Assembly (NCBI RefSeq): GCF_014534655.1
Contig: NZ_JACVVD010000001.1
Location: 496,001-560,000 of the forward strand
Length of the DNA: 64,000 bases
Direction of reading: 5' to 3'
Source of the DNA: Paenibacillus sedimenti
Lineage (GTDB): Bacteria; Bacillota; Bacilli; Paenibacillales; NBRC-103111
How positions within the stretch are numbered: position 1 is the first letter of the stretch; every line of letters begins with the position of its first letter. This document shows positions 17,423-25,361 of the stretch, one piece after another. Position numbers and translations under genes: made by a program. The notes beneath the pieces were generated by a model. That model saw only the letters and a list, made by a program, of their open reading frames with translations. It searched no databases and was not told the DNA's origin.

Positions 17423-17584
17423 CTATAGTACCTCCTTTGCGTCCTCGACTACGGGTTGTAATTCATTCAGATCAACGGAAATGAATTGCATACCCCACTG
17501 TATCAGATGTTCGACCGCCGGTCGTAAACCTTCATCTAATGGAGTTAACTCGTATTCAACCTTCGGCGGGACTACCGGATAGAC
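17423..17584 (-). pseudogene. HxlR regulator, C-terminal remnant
   Basis: The minus strand encodes [20 protein letters not shown], followed by [14 protein letters not shown], a linker and a TAG at 17423. This is the wing and dimerisation helix of an HxlR protein. The helix-turn-helix half is gone. Homology stops abruptly near 17580, where an MFS fragment begins on the other strand, so a deletion joined two gene ends. Confidence 0.75.
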
Positions 17585-17953
17585 TTGTCTTTGGAAAAAT
17601 TGCTAATGGCAACGGCATTTTTGAATATGCTCTCTATCCTGTTTTTTGCAGCAACCGCTGCGCTTTCCTTGCGCATTTTAATTGTTAGCATCTCGCTCTT
17701 TGGGGTTTTTCTTGGTTTATCGCTGCCTTTGCAAACAACGCTTCTCGCTAATGTTCTGCCGCAACATCGCGCTACATCAACAGGCGTATACAATTTCTTT
17801 CGTTACTTTTGGATGACAATCGGTCCGGTCGTAGGGACGTTATTTTACCGCTACGGTTTCCAACTGGAGTTTTATGCTTGCGTGATCATTTTCGCATGTG
17901 CACTCTTATTCATTTATCGCCAATTTTTTTTTCAAAGAAGGTGCGTTGAATGA
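17585..17953 (+). pseudogene. MFS transporter, C-terminal remnant
   Basis: This 122-residue open frame contains about four transmembrane helices and NFFRYFWMTIGPVVGTLFYR, typical of the last third of a 12- or 14-helix MFS pump. There is no start region or ribosome binding site, and the first two thirds are missing. The break coincides with the end of the HxlR remnant near 17580. A terminator follows the stop. Confidence 0.75.
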
Positions 17954-17955
17954 TA

Positions 17956-17999
17956 ACAAGCCTTCAAAACCACAGTCGAAGTGGAGTTGAAGGCTTGTT
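17956..17999. terminator. Bidirectional terminator
   Basis: A perfect 13-bp stem (AACAAGCCTTCAA with TTGAAGGCTTGTT) lies between the MFS remnant and the convergent protease gene. Confidence 0.8.
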
Positions 18000-18009
18000 T
18001 GCCGGTCAC

Positions 18010-20058
18010 TTATTTTACTTTCGTTTTATTAGACTTCATCTCCACTTTGTAATCGTAGGAGACACTTCCGTTTTTGCCTTCTGGTGCGGCATAGGTGGTC
18101 ATCATGAGAATCCTGTCATACTGTGAGCTATGAAGCATCTCGCGCAGGTCGATCCGGTCTTGTTCGGACATATTGAGCAGATCAGGGAAACGAATAACGT
18201 TCAGATGGTTATCTTTGCCGTTCGCTTGACCCTTTTTGTAGCCGATGAATTGGACCTGGTAGTTGATATATTCTTGAATTGCTTGCTCTAAGCTTAAGAA
18301 GCCGGATGTTGATGTCATGGGATCAATGGTACTGCCGTTTAGCTTCAGATTGGAGATATACCAACCTGATTCCGTAGTGCCCCAATCCGTCATATAACGG
18401 AAGCCTAAGAGTACTTTCTGTCCGGAATACTGGCTTAGATCAAATGTTTCTGTTTTCCACCCATTGGAATTTCCTGTAAAACCCGGGAGATTCTCTTTGA
18501 TTTTCGGATAGCCATTATCCACGATGTCGCTGCGAGTATCGCTATTAGCCAAAGAAGTCCAAGTTTTACCGCTGTCAGTAGAGACTTGGACGCTTCCGAA
18601 GTCCCATTGCTCCTCGATATTGTAGCTCGTATCAAATGATAGCGATGCCTGCGTCAGATTCGTCAGATCAAGCTCTTTAATTAAGAAATTATCGGCTTGA
18701 TCACCGGTATTGCCCCAGAGAACAGTTCCCCGTTCAGAATCTTGAGCCGTTGTCCAATTCGTTCCGAGGAAGTCGAGCCCTTTAAAATAAAGGTGGTCGA
18801 TTTTATTGTCCGGCACTATGGTTTTGAAGTCAGTGCCCCATGCCGGTGCAGTGTTATCGGCGAGCACGGAACTTTCCACGTTCGCATGAAGATCGATAGC
18901 ATCGAAATTGTACGTTTTGCTGTCGCCCTTATAGGTACCGTCGAGCAGGACAGCTGTCATGTAATCGGCATAAACTTGATCGAACGTTTTGCCTGCACCG
19001 ACTTTGGCCAATGCGGCGTTAATGCTGTCGATGCCATGCTTTTGACTAGTAAATTCTTCTTGGATAAAAGCTTCGCCGTATTTTTCATACAGATACAGCT
19101 GGAACAAATAGGCGTTTCCGTAATCGCCGAGAATCTGCAGGTCCGTTTGATCCCCCCATAGGGTAAGTGAATTACGGAGATGATTCATGAAGAAATCGAC
19201 ATGTCCCTGCGAGTGACCATATCCGACCAGATACTGGGCGAAATCCGAAAGCCCTTCGTTAATGAAGTTCTCTTCGCCGGAATCCGAGTCGCGATGCAGC
19301 AGATGCTGGAATTCATGGGCAAACGTACCCTCGTACAGATAAGGCTTCGTTGCATTTGGTCCTGTACGATTCAACCAGTCATATGCATCGACCGTCATGA
19401 TATTCCGATCGGCAAAATCGCTGATCGTTGGAGAGAAATATCCCGCAATATAGCTGGGGTAATTGGAATTATAATAGCTCTGGTCTTTAATGTTATCAAT
19501 AAGAATAACGGTGCGGCCGCTTTCATCCTTGTACCAGCCGTTATAGCCAGCCTCGCCTTTGCGTTCCTGAGGAGGGCCAAAGAATTCGACTTCCTTTTGA
19601 TACATCCGGTTATCGAACTCATTCAGCATATATTGAATTTGTTCATCGGTAATTGAAACCATGGAATTACGAGGGTCACCGCTAGGGTATTGGAGGTTAT
19701 TGGCAACCCACACTTCACCGTAGGTGCCTACCGCTCGTAAAGTGAAATCGGTCAGTGCGTATTTGCCTGTATAATCGTTATTCGTTAGCCATTTCTTCAC
19801 AATGCCTACATCGGATGCAGCTAACGTTATTCTTGAAGTTGCGCCTGACTCGCCGCTCGCTGCGGCATCACCAGATAAATCGAGTCGGCCAGCAGCTTTC
19901 ACATCGGCGAGAGACTCAGACCGGAGTTTGGAACCGACATCCTGAACGGATGGATTCGGATTGAAGCTTTTCGATTGTGCCAAAGCGGAAGAGGGGGTGA
20001 GAATAGTTCCAGCTAAAAAAATAGATGTAGCAAGGGTAAGTGCTTTTCGACTGCGCAT
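18010..20058 (-). CDS. Secreted M6-like (immune inhibitor A-type) metalloprotease
   Basis: A 682-residue exoprotein. A signal peptide covers residues 1-27 (basic start, hydrophobic core, ALA cleavage site). The zinc site is HEFQHLLHRD (residues 248-257), and NEGLSDF at 267-273 supplies the third ligand. Two beta-sandwich stretches follow. One has LSFDTSYNIEEQWDFGSVQV and GWKTETFDLSQYSGQKVLLG, as in choice-of-anchor-J and immune inhibitor A proteins. It should act outside the cell on protein substrates. It lies alone between terminators. No pro-domain cleavage site could be assigned with confidence. Confidence 0.85.
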   Translation of the reverse strand: MRSRKALTLATSIFLAGTILTPSSALAQSKSFNPNPSVQDVGSKLRSESLADVKAAGRLDLSGDAAASGESGATSRITLAASDVGIVKKWLTNNDYTGKYALTDFTLRAVGTYGEVWVANNLQYPSGDPRNSMVSITDEQIQYMLNEFDNRMYQKEVEFFGPPQERKGEAGYNGWYKDESGRTVILIDNIKDQSYYNSNYPSYIAGYFSPTISDFADRNIMTVDAYDWLNRTGPNATKPYLYEGTFAHEFQHLLHRDSDSGEENFINEGLSDFAQYLVGYGHSQGHVDFFMNHLRNSLTLWGDQTDLQILGDYGNAYLFQLYLYEKYGEAFIQEEFTSQKHGIDSINAALAKVGAGKTFDQVYADYMTAVLLDGTYKGDSKTYNFDAIDLHANVESSVLADNTAPAWGTDFKTIVPDNKIDHLYFKGLDFLGTNWTTAQDSERGTVLWGNTGDQADNFLIKELDLTNLTQASLSFDTSYNIEEQWDFGSVQVSTDSGKTWTSLANSDTRSDIVDNGYPKIKENLPGFTGNSNGWKTETFDLSQYSGQKVLLGFRYMTDWGTTESGWYISNLKLNGSTIDPMTSTSGFLSLEQAIQEYINYQVQFIGYKKGQANGKDNHLNVIRFPDLLNMSEQDRIDLREMLHSSQYDRILMMTTYAAPEGKNGSVSYDYKVEMKSNKTKVK

Positions 20059-20169
20059 GTGAATAAGTTCCTCCTCTGAAAGAATTGACCATTGTAAGGT
20101 TTCCTACATGGATCATCAATCGGCAGAAATCAACAGGCATGTCTTCCGATATTCACATTAAATAACAAA

Positions 20170-20196
20170 AATAGGAAGCACCGAAAGTGCTTCCTA
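20170..20196 (-). terminator. Terminator of the AraC/small-protein operon
   Basis: On the minus strand GGAAGCAC pairs with GTGCTTCC around a 5-base loop and is followed by TATTTTTGTTATTT. It lies downstream of the 103-residue gene at 20316. Confidence 0.75.
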
Positions 20197-20315
20197 GCCC
20201 AAGTACAAAGAACTACCTCATCTGATAATCGACTTATTATTGGCCGCTTTTACAAGATCAATGATAAACCGCGCACCCCTCGAAGAGTGATACCCGGTTT
20301 TCTGATCCGTTTGGA

Positions 20316-20627
20316 CTAATCGTACTTGTCCTCATCGATTCTGATTATATTCTCTATGATCAGTTCTGCTTCGGTTTCGAAGTTCAAATGCAGCGGCGCA
20401 GGAAGCTGGTCGAGCAAGATTTGCATTCCGGGCAACCCCATCATTTCCTCCAATGTCTGCGGCTGCTGCTCCAACCCATAAACCCACTCACGGACAGCTT
20501 CGATAAAGATGTAAAAAGAGGCTTCAAACTCATTCGCATTTTCTTCCGCTTCATCATTATCCGTGCCCGACATGGAATTCCAGTTTCTTAACATGATATT
20601 AAATGCCTGTTCGATCGCGCTATTCAT
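20316..20627 (-). CDS. Small acidic protein coupled to an AraC regulator
   Basis: A 103-residue acidic, probably all-helical cytoplasmic protein with no recognisable domain (EEANEFEASFYIFIEAVREW in the middle). Its ATG overlaps the TGA of the AraC gene by one base (TGATG). Its ribosome binding site AAAGGAGG lies inside the last codons of that gene, so translation is coupled. Coupling suggests that it works with the regulator or with the sugar pathway opposite. I do not recognise the family. Confidence 0.7.
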   Translation of the reverse strand: MNSAIEQAFNIMLRNWNSMSGTDNDEAEENANEFEASFYIFIEAVREWVYGLEQQPQTLEEMMGLPGMQILLDQLPAPLHLNFETEAELIIENIIRIDEDKYD

Positions 20628-21496
20628 CAGCGTCCTCCTTTCTGCTTGCGGTAATCCTTTGGCGCAACCCCCTTACTTTCACAAAAAATACGGGAAAACG
20701 TCTTATAGGAACCATATCCGACCTCATGGGCAATCTCTATCACGCTCATATCCGTAGACACGAGCAGGCTGCAGGCATGCCGGAGACGCAAATCGTGCAG
20801 AAAATGGACGAACGTTTGCCCGGTCGTTTGCTTAATGACCTCGCTGATCCGCGAGATGCTCATGGCGAACAGATTCGCCAGATCCGTCAGAGTCAGCTCA
20901 TCCTGGTAGTTACGATGAATATAGTGAATGATCGGCCAAACCGTGGGACTTCCCTTGGACAATTGGAGCGAATCGCTTCGCTCTTTTTCACCAATACGCC
21001 GGTAACGATCGAAATGAACCAGGATTTCTTTCAGTCTGATCTGCAGCATCATTCGCCGATGACGCTCTTCTCCGTTATATTCCCTGAACATGTCCTCGAT
21101 CAAAAGGTGCATTCGTTCTTGATCCTGTCCCGATAAAATAGCGAATGCCGGCAAAGGGCTCGTATCGTTGATGAGTTCGGCCAAGCTGTCATTCAATCCG
21201 GCTTCCATCAGCAAATCCATACTGAACATGCAGTTATATAAGACCAGTGTGCTTCCAGGATCGGTGAACAGCTCGTGAACCTGATAAGGAAGCACGAAAG
21301 TGAAAGTGCCCGGACACATCGGATGACGAATGTCGTTGATCGTTTCCGAGCCGCTGCCCTCCACCACATAGGAAAATTCCAAAAAATCGTGACGGTGCGC
21401 GCGAAAACCGTTGCTCAGACGATTCTTGCTGAGATGAAGCGGTGAAGCCGTATGCATATTGGGATATGTTTTTAAATAATCGGGAAAGTAGGTCAT
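20627..21496 (-). CDS. AraC-family sugar regulator (paralogue 1)
   Basis: A 289-residue protein. An N-terminal cupin sensor (FRAHRHDFLEFSYVVEGSGS, PGTFTFVLPYQVHE) is joined to two C-terminal helix-turn-helix motifs (LTDLANLFAMSISRISEVIK and MSVIEIAHEVGYGSYKTFSR). It resembles the regulator at 25362 along its whole length, so the two are paralogues. It is divergent from the Gfo/Idh-TIM-barrel operon and most likely activates it when a sugar ligand binds the cupin. It is the first gene of an operon with the 103-residue protein. Confidence 0.9.
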   Translation of the reverse strand: MTYFPDYLKTYPNMHTASPLHLSKNRLSNGFRAHRHDFLEFSYVVEGSGSETINDIRHPMCPGTFTFVLPYQVHELFTDPGSTLVLYNCMFSMDLLMEAGLNDSLAELINDTSPLPAFAILSGQDQERMHLLIEDMFREYNGEERHRRMMLQIRLKEILVHFDRYRRIGEKERSDSLQLSKGSPTVWPIIHYIHRNYQDELTLTDLANLFAMSISRISEVIKQTTGQTFVHFLHDLRLRHACSLLVSTDMSVIEIAHEVGYGSYKTFSRIFCESKGVAPKDYRKQKGGR

Positions 21497-21645
21497 CCGT
21501 TCATTCCTCCGAAAAATTGAGACGATTTTCGAAAAATAGGGAGCGTTTTCATTTATCTTTTATTTTAACATAGAACTCGAACAAGTAGATAAGCTTACTA
21601 TGTAAGATTTCCTGCGAAAGCAGAAAACTCATTGGAGGAATCAGG

Positions 21646-22722
21646 ATGACAGCTGTAAACAAAATTAGAATCGGAGTCATCGGGGCGGGAAATATCGGCA
21701 ACGTCCATATGAAGGAATTTTCCAAATTGGCTGATACGTGTGATATTACTACGATCACCGACGCATATTTACCGCTGGCCGAGGCGAGAGCGAAAGAGCA
21801 CGGCATTGCCAAGGTTGCGGCTACTCCTGAGGAGTTGATACAGAGTCCGGATGTGGATGCGGTCATAATTGGCGTGCCGAACCAGCACCATGCCCCTCTT
21901 GCCATACAAGCCATTGAGGCCGGCAAACATGTGCTGTTGGAAAAACCGATGGGCATCAACTCGGAAGCGGCCCGGCATATTTGGAAAGCGAGCGAGGCAT
22001 CGGATAAAGTCGTGATGATCGGCCACCAAATGCGCTTCGAAGCGGTTCCGATGCAGATCAAAGAGCAAATCGTGCGGGGCGAACTCGGGAACATCTATAC
22101 GGCCAAAACCGGCTGGTTCCGGCGCAAGGGAATTCCGGGTTGGGGAACATGGTTTACCCGGATGGATCAATCCGGAGGCGGGCCGCTAATTGATATTGGC
22201 GTACATATGCTGGATCTGGCCCTGTACTTAATGGGCAATCCTAAGCCGGTATCGGTCTACGGTGCAACTTATGCGGAATTTGGACCTCGTAAGAGAGGGA
22301 TCGGCAGCTGGGGGAAACCCGACTGGAACGGCATCTACGATGTGGAGGATTTGGCCACGGCCTTGATCAAAATGGACAATGGCAGCACATTAACGCTTGA
22401 AGTTAGCTGGGCTGTTCATATGGATACGGACAATACGCCGTTCATCCATTTGATGGGTTCCGAAGGCGGGGCCAGTTATAGAGGCTCGAAAGGCAAGTTG
22501 CTTACAGAGAAATTTGACCGCCCGATCGAGACGGAGTTGATCAAGCCTGACAACGACGAAGGTGAGCGTCAACGCTTAAGTCGCCATTTCCTGGCGTGTA
22601 TCCGAGAAGGTAAGCAGCCGATTACGTCGGCATTAAGCGGATTTACCAACAATCTGGTGTTGGATGCCATTTATGAATCATCAAGAACCGGGAATGAAGT
22701 GAAACTGGATTGGAATTTGTAA
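21646..22722 (+). CDS. Gfo/Idh/MocA-family sugar oxidoreductase
   Basis: A 358-residue NAD(P)-dependent dehydrogenase. The N-terminal Rossmann fold has IGVIGAGNIGNVH, the substrate-side motif is LLEKPMG (EKP, around residue 105), and the C-terminal half is the typical alpha/beta domain (GGGPLIDIGVHMLDLALYL with its conserved His). Members oxidise inositols, glucosides and other sugars. GGAGGAATCAGG precedes the ATG. It is followed 19 bp later by a sugar isomerase/epimerase TIM barrel, a common pairing in inositol-like or keto-sugar pathways. The substrate is unknown. Confidence 0.92.
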   Translation: MTAVNKIRIGVIGAGNIGNVHMKEFSKLADTCDITTITDAYLPLAEARAKEHGIAKVAATPEELIQSPDVDAVIIGVPNQHHAPLAIQAIEAGKHVLLEKPMGINSEAARHIWKASEASDKVVMIGHQMRFEAVPMQIKEQIVRGELGNIYTAKTGWFRRKGIPGWGTWFTRMDQSGGGPLIDIGVHMLDLALYLMGNPKPVSVYGATYAEFGPRKRGIGSWGKPDWNGIYDVEDLATALIKMDNGSTLTLEVSWAVHMDTDNTPFIHLMGSEGGASYRGSKGKLLTEKFDRPIETELIKPDNDEGERQRLSRHFLACIREGKQPITSALSGFTNNLVLDAIYESSRTGNEVKLDWNL

Positions 22723-22741
22723 TAAAAAGGAGAGACTACCT

Positions 22742-23578
22742 ATGCTCAAAGGATTAACATATGCGGGAGTCGGCAGCATCGAGAGCGATGAACATTTCAT
22801 CCGACTAGCATCCCAATACGGCTTTCACGCGGTGGATTTGGACGCTTCCAGGCTAGTGGATGTACATGGCATCAAAGGTGCTCATGAGCTGTTGCAGAAC
22901 CATGGGGTCGAGATCGGCTCCATCGGCCTGCCGGTAGAATGGAGAACGACGGAGGAGGCGTTCCGCGACGGTTTAGTCAAGCTGGCGCAAAACGCAGCGG
23001 CAGCATCAGCATTGGGTTGCACAAGCTGCTGCACTTACATCTTGCCCTCCACAGATCTGAAGGCTGCCCATTTTATGGCGCATGCGACACGCAGATTACG
23101 GACTTGCGCGCAAATTCTTGGCGCTTACGGCATACGTCTTGGGCTGGAATTCGTCGGTCCTCACCATCTGCGTACGCGCTGGAAGCATCCGTTCATATGG
23201 ACGCTTCAAGAAACGCTTGACTGGATCGATACCATCGGTGAGCGCAATGTAGGCTTGCTGTTCGACGCTTACCATTGGTATACGAATGAGCTGACCGCGG
23301 CGGATATCGAACGTCTTCGCCCAGAGCAAATCGTCCATGTTCATATCAATGACGCTCCTGATGTACCTGTTCAAGAAGCTCTGGACAACGGGCGTCTATA
23401 TCCCGGTGAAGGCGTGATTGATCTGGTCGGGTTTCTTGGGGCGCTTCATCGCATCGGCTACAAGGGAGTCGTTGCTCAAGAAATTCTTACTTCAACGCCG
23501 CAGGCGGATTCGCCGGAAAGACTGATCGCCCGATCCAAAACAGGGTTCGACAAAGTTTATAACGCTGCCGGTCTATAA
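22742..23578 (+). CDS. Sugar phosphate isomerase/epimerase (xylose isomerase-like TIM barrel)
   Basis: A 278-residue AP endonuclease 2/IolE-like TIM barrel. Metal ligands are visible in LGLEFVG (Glu), LLFDAYHW (Asp, His), VHVHINDAP (His) and VVAQEIL (Glu). It likely isomerises or dehydrates the keto-sugar produced by the preceding Gfo/Idh enzyme. An AAGGAGA site lies 8-9 bp before the ATG. The two genes form a compact operon ending in a hairpin. The exact reaction is not inferable. Confidence 0.9.
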   Translation: MLKGLTYAGVGSIESDEHFIRLASQYGFHAVDLDASRLVDVHGIKGAHELLQNHGVEIGSIGLPVEWRTTEEAFRDGLVKLAQNAAAASALGCTSCCTYILPSTDLKAAHFMAHATRRLRTCAQILGAYGIRLGLEFVGPHHLRTRWKHPFIWTLQETLDWIDTIGERNVGLLFDAYHWYTNELTAADIERLRPEQIVHVHINDAPDVPVQEALDNGRLYPGEGVIDLVGFLGALHRIGYKGVVAQEILTSTPQADSPERLIARSKTGFDKVYNAAGL

Positions 23579-23583
23579 TGTAT

Positions 23584-23625
23584 GAGCCGTCTTCAAGGGT
23601 TATCCTTGGAGATGGCTTTTTATTT
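23584..23625 (+). terminator. Terminator after the Gfo/TIM operon
   Basis: Imperfect stem AGCCGTCTTCAAGG pairs with CCTTGGAGATGGCT, followed by TTTTTATTTT. Confidence 0.75.
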
Positions 23626-23631
23626 TACAGC

Positions 23632-23677
23632 TTGACATTCAAAACTTAAACTCATATATTTAACCATATGGTTAAAT
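23632..23677 (+). promoter_or_regulatory. Sigma-A promoter and 20-bp operator giving a likely leaderless arsR-type mRNA
   Basis: A consensus -35 (TTGACA, 23632-23637), a 17-bp spacer and a -10 (TATATT, 23655-23660) put the transcription start 7-8 bp downstream, at the ATG (23668-23670). A perfect 20-bp palindrome, ATTTAACCATATGGTTAAAT (23658-23677), spans the end of the -10, the start site and the start codon. No Shine-Dalgarno sequence precedes the ATG. The palindrome is the obvious site for self-repression. Confidence 0.75.
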
Positions 23678-24006
23678 GTGATGACGAGATACTCAACGAT
23701 GTATTTTCTGTACTTTCGGATCCTACGAGACGAGAAATGATTGCACAGTTAGCCAAAGGCGAGATGACGGTCATGAAATTAGCAGAGCCTTTTCAGATGT
23801 CGCTACCCGCGGTGTCCAAGCATCTCAAGGTGCTGGAAAAGGCTGGGTTGGTTTCTGTGCGGAAGGAAGGGAGGTATCGGTATTATTATCTAAATCCTGC
23901 AGCTATAGACCGTGCGAGTCAATGGATAACGAATTTACAGCAATTCTGGACTTCACAGTTATTCAGTCTTGAACGCTTTTTGGACCAAAATACGAATGAT
24001 GATTAA
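23668..24006 (+). CDS. ArsR-family winged-helix repressor (SdpR/YczG type)
   Basis: A 112-residue ArsR-type DNA-binding protein. Features are LSDPTRREMIAQLAKGEMTV, the recognition helix MSLPAVSKHLKVLEKAGLV and the wing KEGRYRYYYLNP. No cysteine metal site is evident, as in the SRPBCC-associated subgroup that controls stress or lipid-binding proteins. It heads an operon with two SRPBCC proteins and a DUF6526 membrane protein. Its start codon lies at the centre of a perfect palindrome and appears to be transcribed without a leader, which implies tight autoregulation. Confidence 0.9.
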   Translation: MVKCDDEILNDVFSVLSDPTRREMIAQLAKGEMTVMKLAEPFQMSLPAVSKHLKVLEKAGLVSVRKEGRYRYYYLNPAAIDRASQWITNLQQFWTSQLFSLERFLDQNTNDD

Positions 24007-24020
24007 AGGAGAATATGATC

Positions 24021-24479
24021 ATGATCCACATGCAAAACGGCCATTTTACACTTGAACTCAAACATAACTACAAGGCGGGCAGAGAACGGGTATTTCAAGC
24101 ATGGACGAAGCAAGAGCTGCTGCAACAATGGTGGGGACCTGCAGGCTTTACGACAACGATTGATCGTATGGAAGTTGTTGCTGGAGGCAATTACCGTTTT
24201 ATTATGCACGCACCGAATGGATCTAATCATATTATCGGCGGCAAGTATATTGAGATTATCCCGAATGAAAAGCTGGTATTTACTTGGAAATGGGAGCATG
24301 GTGCAATGGGTGGGGAGCAGGACGAGACACAAGTAACCATTCAATTTTTTGAGCAGGGCACTGGAACTGAACTCGTTATGACACATGAGAACTTTTCGAC
24401 GAAGGAAGAAGCGGAAAATCACAACAATGGTTGGAGCAGCTCATTGGAAGGCAGCTTCAAGAAATTTTTGGAACAGTAG
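24021..24479 (+). CDS. SRPBCC (AHSA1-like) ligand-binding protein
   Basis: A 152-residue START-like fold protein. The motifs AGRERVFQAWTKQELLQQWWG near the start and GGKYIEIIPNEKLVFTWKWE in the middle are typical of the AHSA1/CalC group that commonly follows ArsR repressors. It may bind a hydrophobic ligand in the cytoplasm. The ATG at 24021 is chosen over 24015 because AAGGAG is 9 bp upstream. The gene starts 14 bp after the repressor stop. Confidence 0.88.
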   Translation: MIHMQNGHFTLELKHNYKAGRERVFQAWTKQELLQQWWGPAGFTTTIDRMEVVAGGNYRFIMHAPNGSNHIIGGKYIEIIPNEKLVFTWKWEHGAMGGEQDETQVTIQFFEQGTGTELVMTHENFSTKEEAENHNNGWSSSLEGSFKKFLEQ

Positions 24480-24493
24480 TGAGGGAATAAGAC

Positions 24494-24943
24494 ATGGTGG
24501 ACGTTGTAACAGAAATCAACATAGCGTGTCCGCGCGAGAAAGTTTCAGCGTATGCGGCCGATCCCGACAAGGCTCCTGAGTGGTATGTCAATATTAAATC
24601 GGCGGAGTGGAAAACGGCCAAGCCGTTAGCCGTCGGTTCTCAAATCGCATTCAAAGCGCAATTTCTCGGCAGGGAACTTGCATATATTTACGAGATCGCG
24701 GAATATAATCCAGGGAAGAAGCTTGTCATGAGAACAGCGGACGGCCCCTTTCCGATGGAGACGACTTACATTTGGGAAACGATCCGGGGCGACTCGACCC
24801 GAATGACATTACGGAACCGGGGAAATCCGTCGGGATTTTCCCGAATATTTGCTCCGTTTATGTCTTCCATGATGAAACGGGCAAATCGGAAAGACTTGAA
24901 AAAAATAAAAGAAATTCTTGAAGGAGGACATAACCATGGATAG
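24494..24943 (+). CDS. SRPBCC-family protein (polyketide cyclase/dehydrase-like)
   Basis: A 149-residue START-fold protein with the usual opening [26 protein letters not shown] and a C-terminal amphipathic helix ([20 protein letters not shown]). It is a different branch from the preceding SRPBCC gene. The ligand is unknown. A GTGAGGG site lies near the start. The last 8 bases overlap the next gene, so translation is probably coupled. Confidence 0.88.
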   Translation: MVDVVTEINIACPREKVSAYAADPDKAPEWYVNIKSAEWKTAKPLAVGSQIAFKAQFLGRELAYIYEIAEYNPGKKLVMRTADGPFPMETTYIWETIRGDSTRMTLRNRGNPSGFSRIFAPFMSSMMKRANRKDLKKIKEILEGGHNHG

Positions 24944-25358
24944 CCAAACTTACAGCAATCACCGCAGGTTGCACCCCATCTATCACTTTTTCTTAACTTT
25001 GGTCCTGCTGGCAACTTTGACCGGAATTGTTGTTCTAGTTATTAGAGAGGGTTTGAGCCTCTCTGCCGTACTATTTTTGCTTATTTTCGTCATTATTGCA
25101 GTCAGTTTCTTTTTAGTGAGAGCTTACCCGCTAAAAGCGCAGGACAGAGCTATCAGAGCTGAAGAGAATCTTCGGCATTACGTGCTGACAGGGCAATTGC
25201 TGGATTCACGGCTCACCATCTCTCAAATTACCGCTTTGCGTTTTGCGAGCGATGCGGAGTTTCCTGAGTTATGCCGGAAGGCAGCAGCACAAAACTTAAG
25301 TCCGAACGCGATTAAGAAGTCGATTAACACCTGGAGAGCCGACAATTATAGAATATAG
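24936..25358 (+). CDS. DUF6526 membrane protein
   Basis: A 140-residue protein with two hydrophobic helices near residues 14-60 and a soluble helical tail. The start [18 protein letters not shown] and the downstream [18 protein letters not shown] match DUF6526. The function is unknown. The ATG at 24936 follows AAGGAGGA and overlaps the upstream gene by 8 bp. Its stop is only 3 bp from the stop of the convergent AraC gene, and no terminator separates them. Confidence 0.82.
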   Translation: MDSQTYSNHRRLHPIYHFFLTLVLLATLTGIVVLVIREGLSLSAVLFLLIFVIIAVSFFLVRAYPLKAQDRAIRAEENLRHYVLTGQLLDSRLTISQITALRFASDAEFPELCRKAAAQNLSPNAIKKSINTWRADNYRI

Positions 25359-25361
25359 AGG

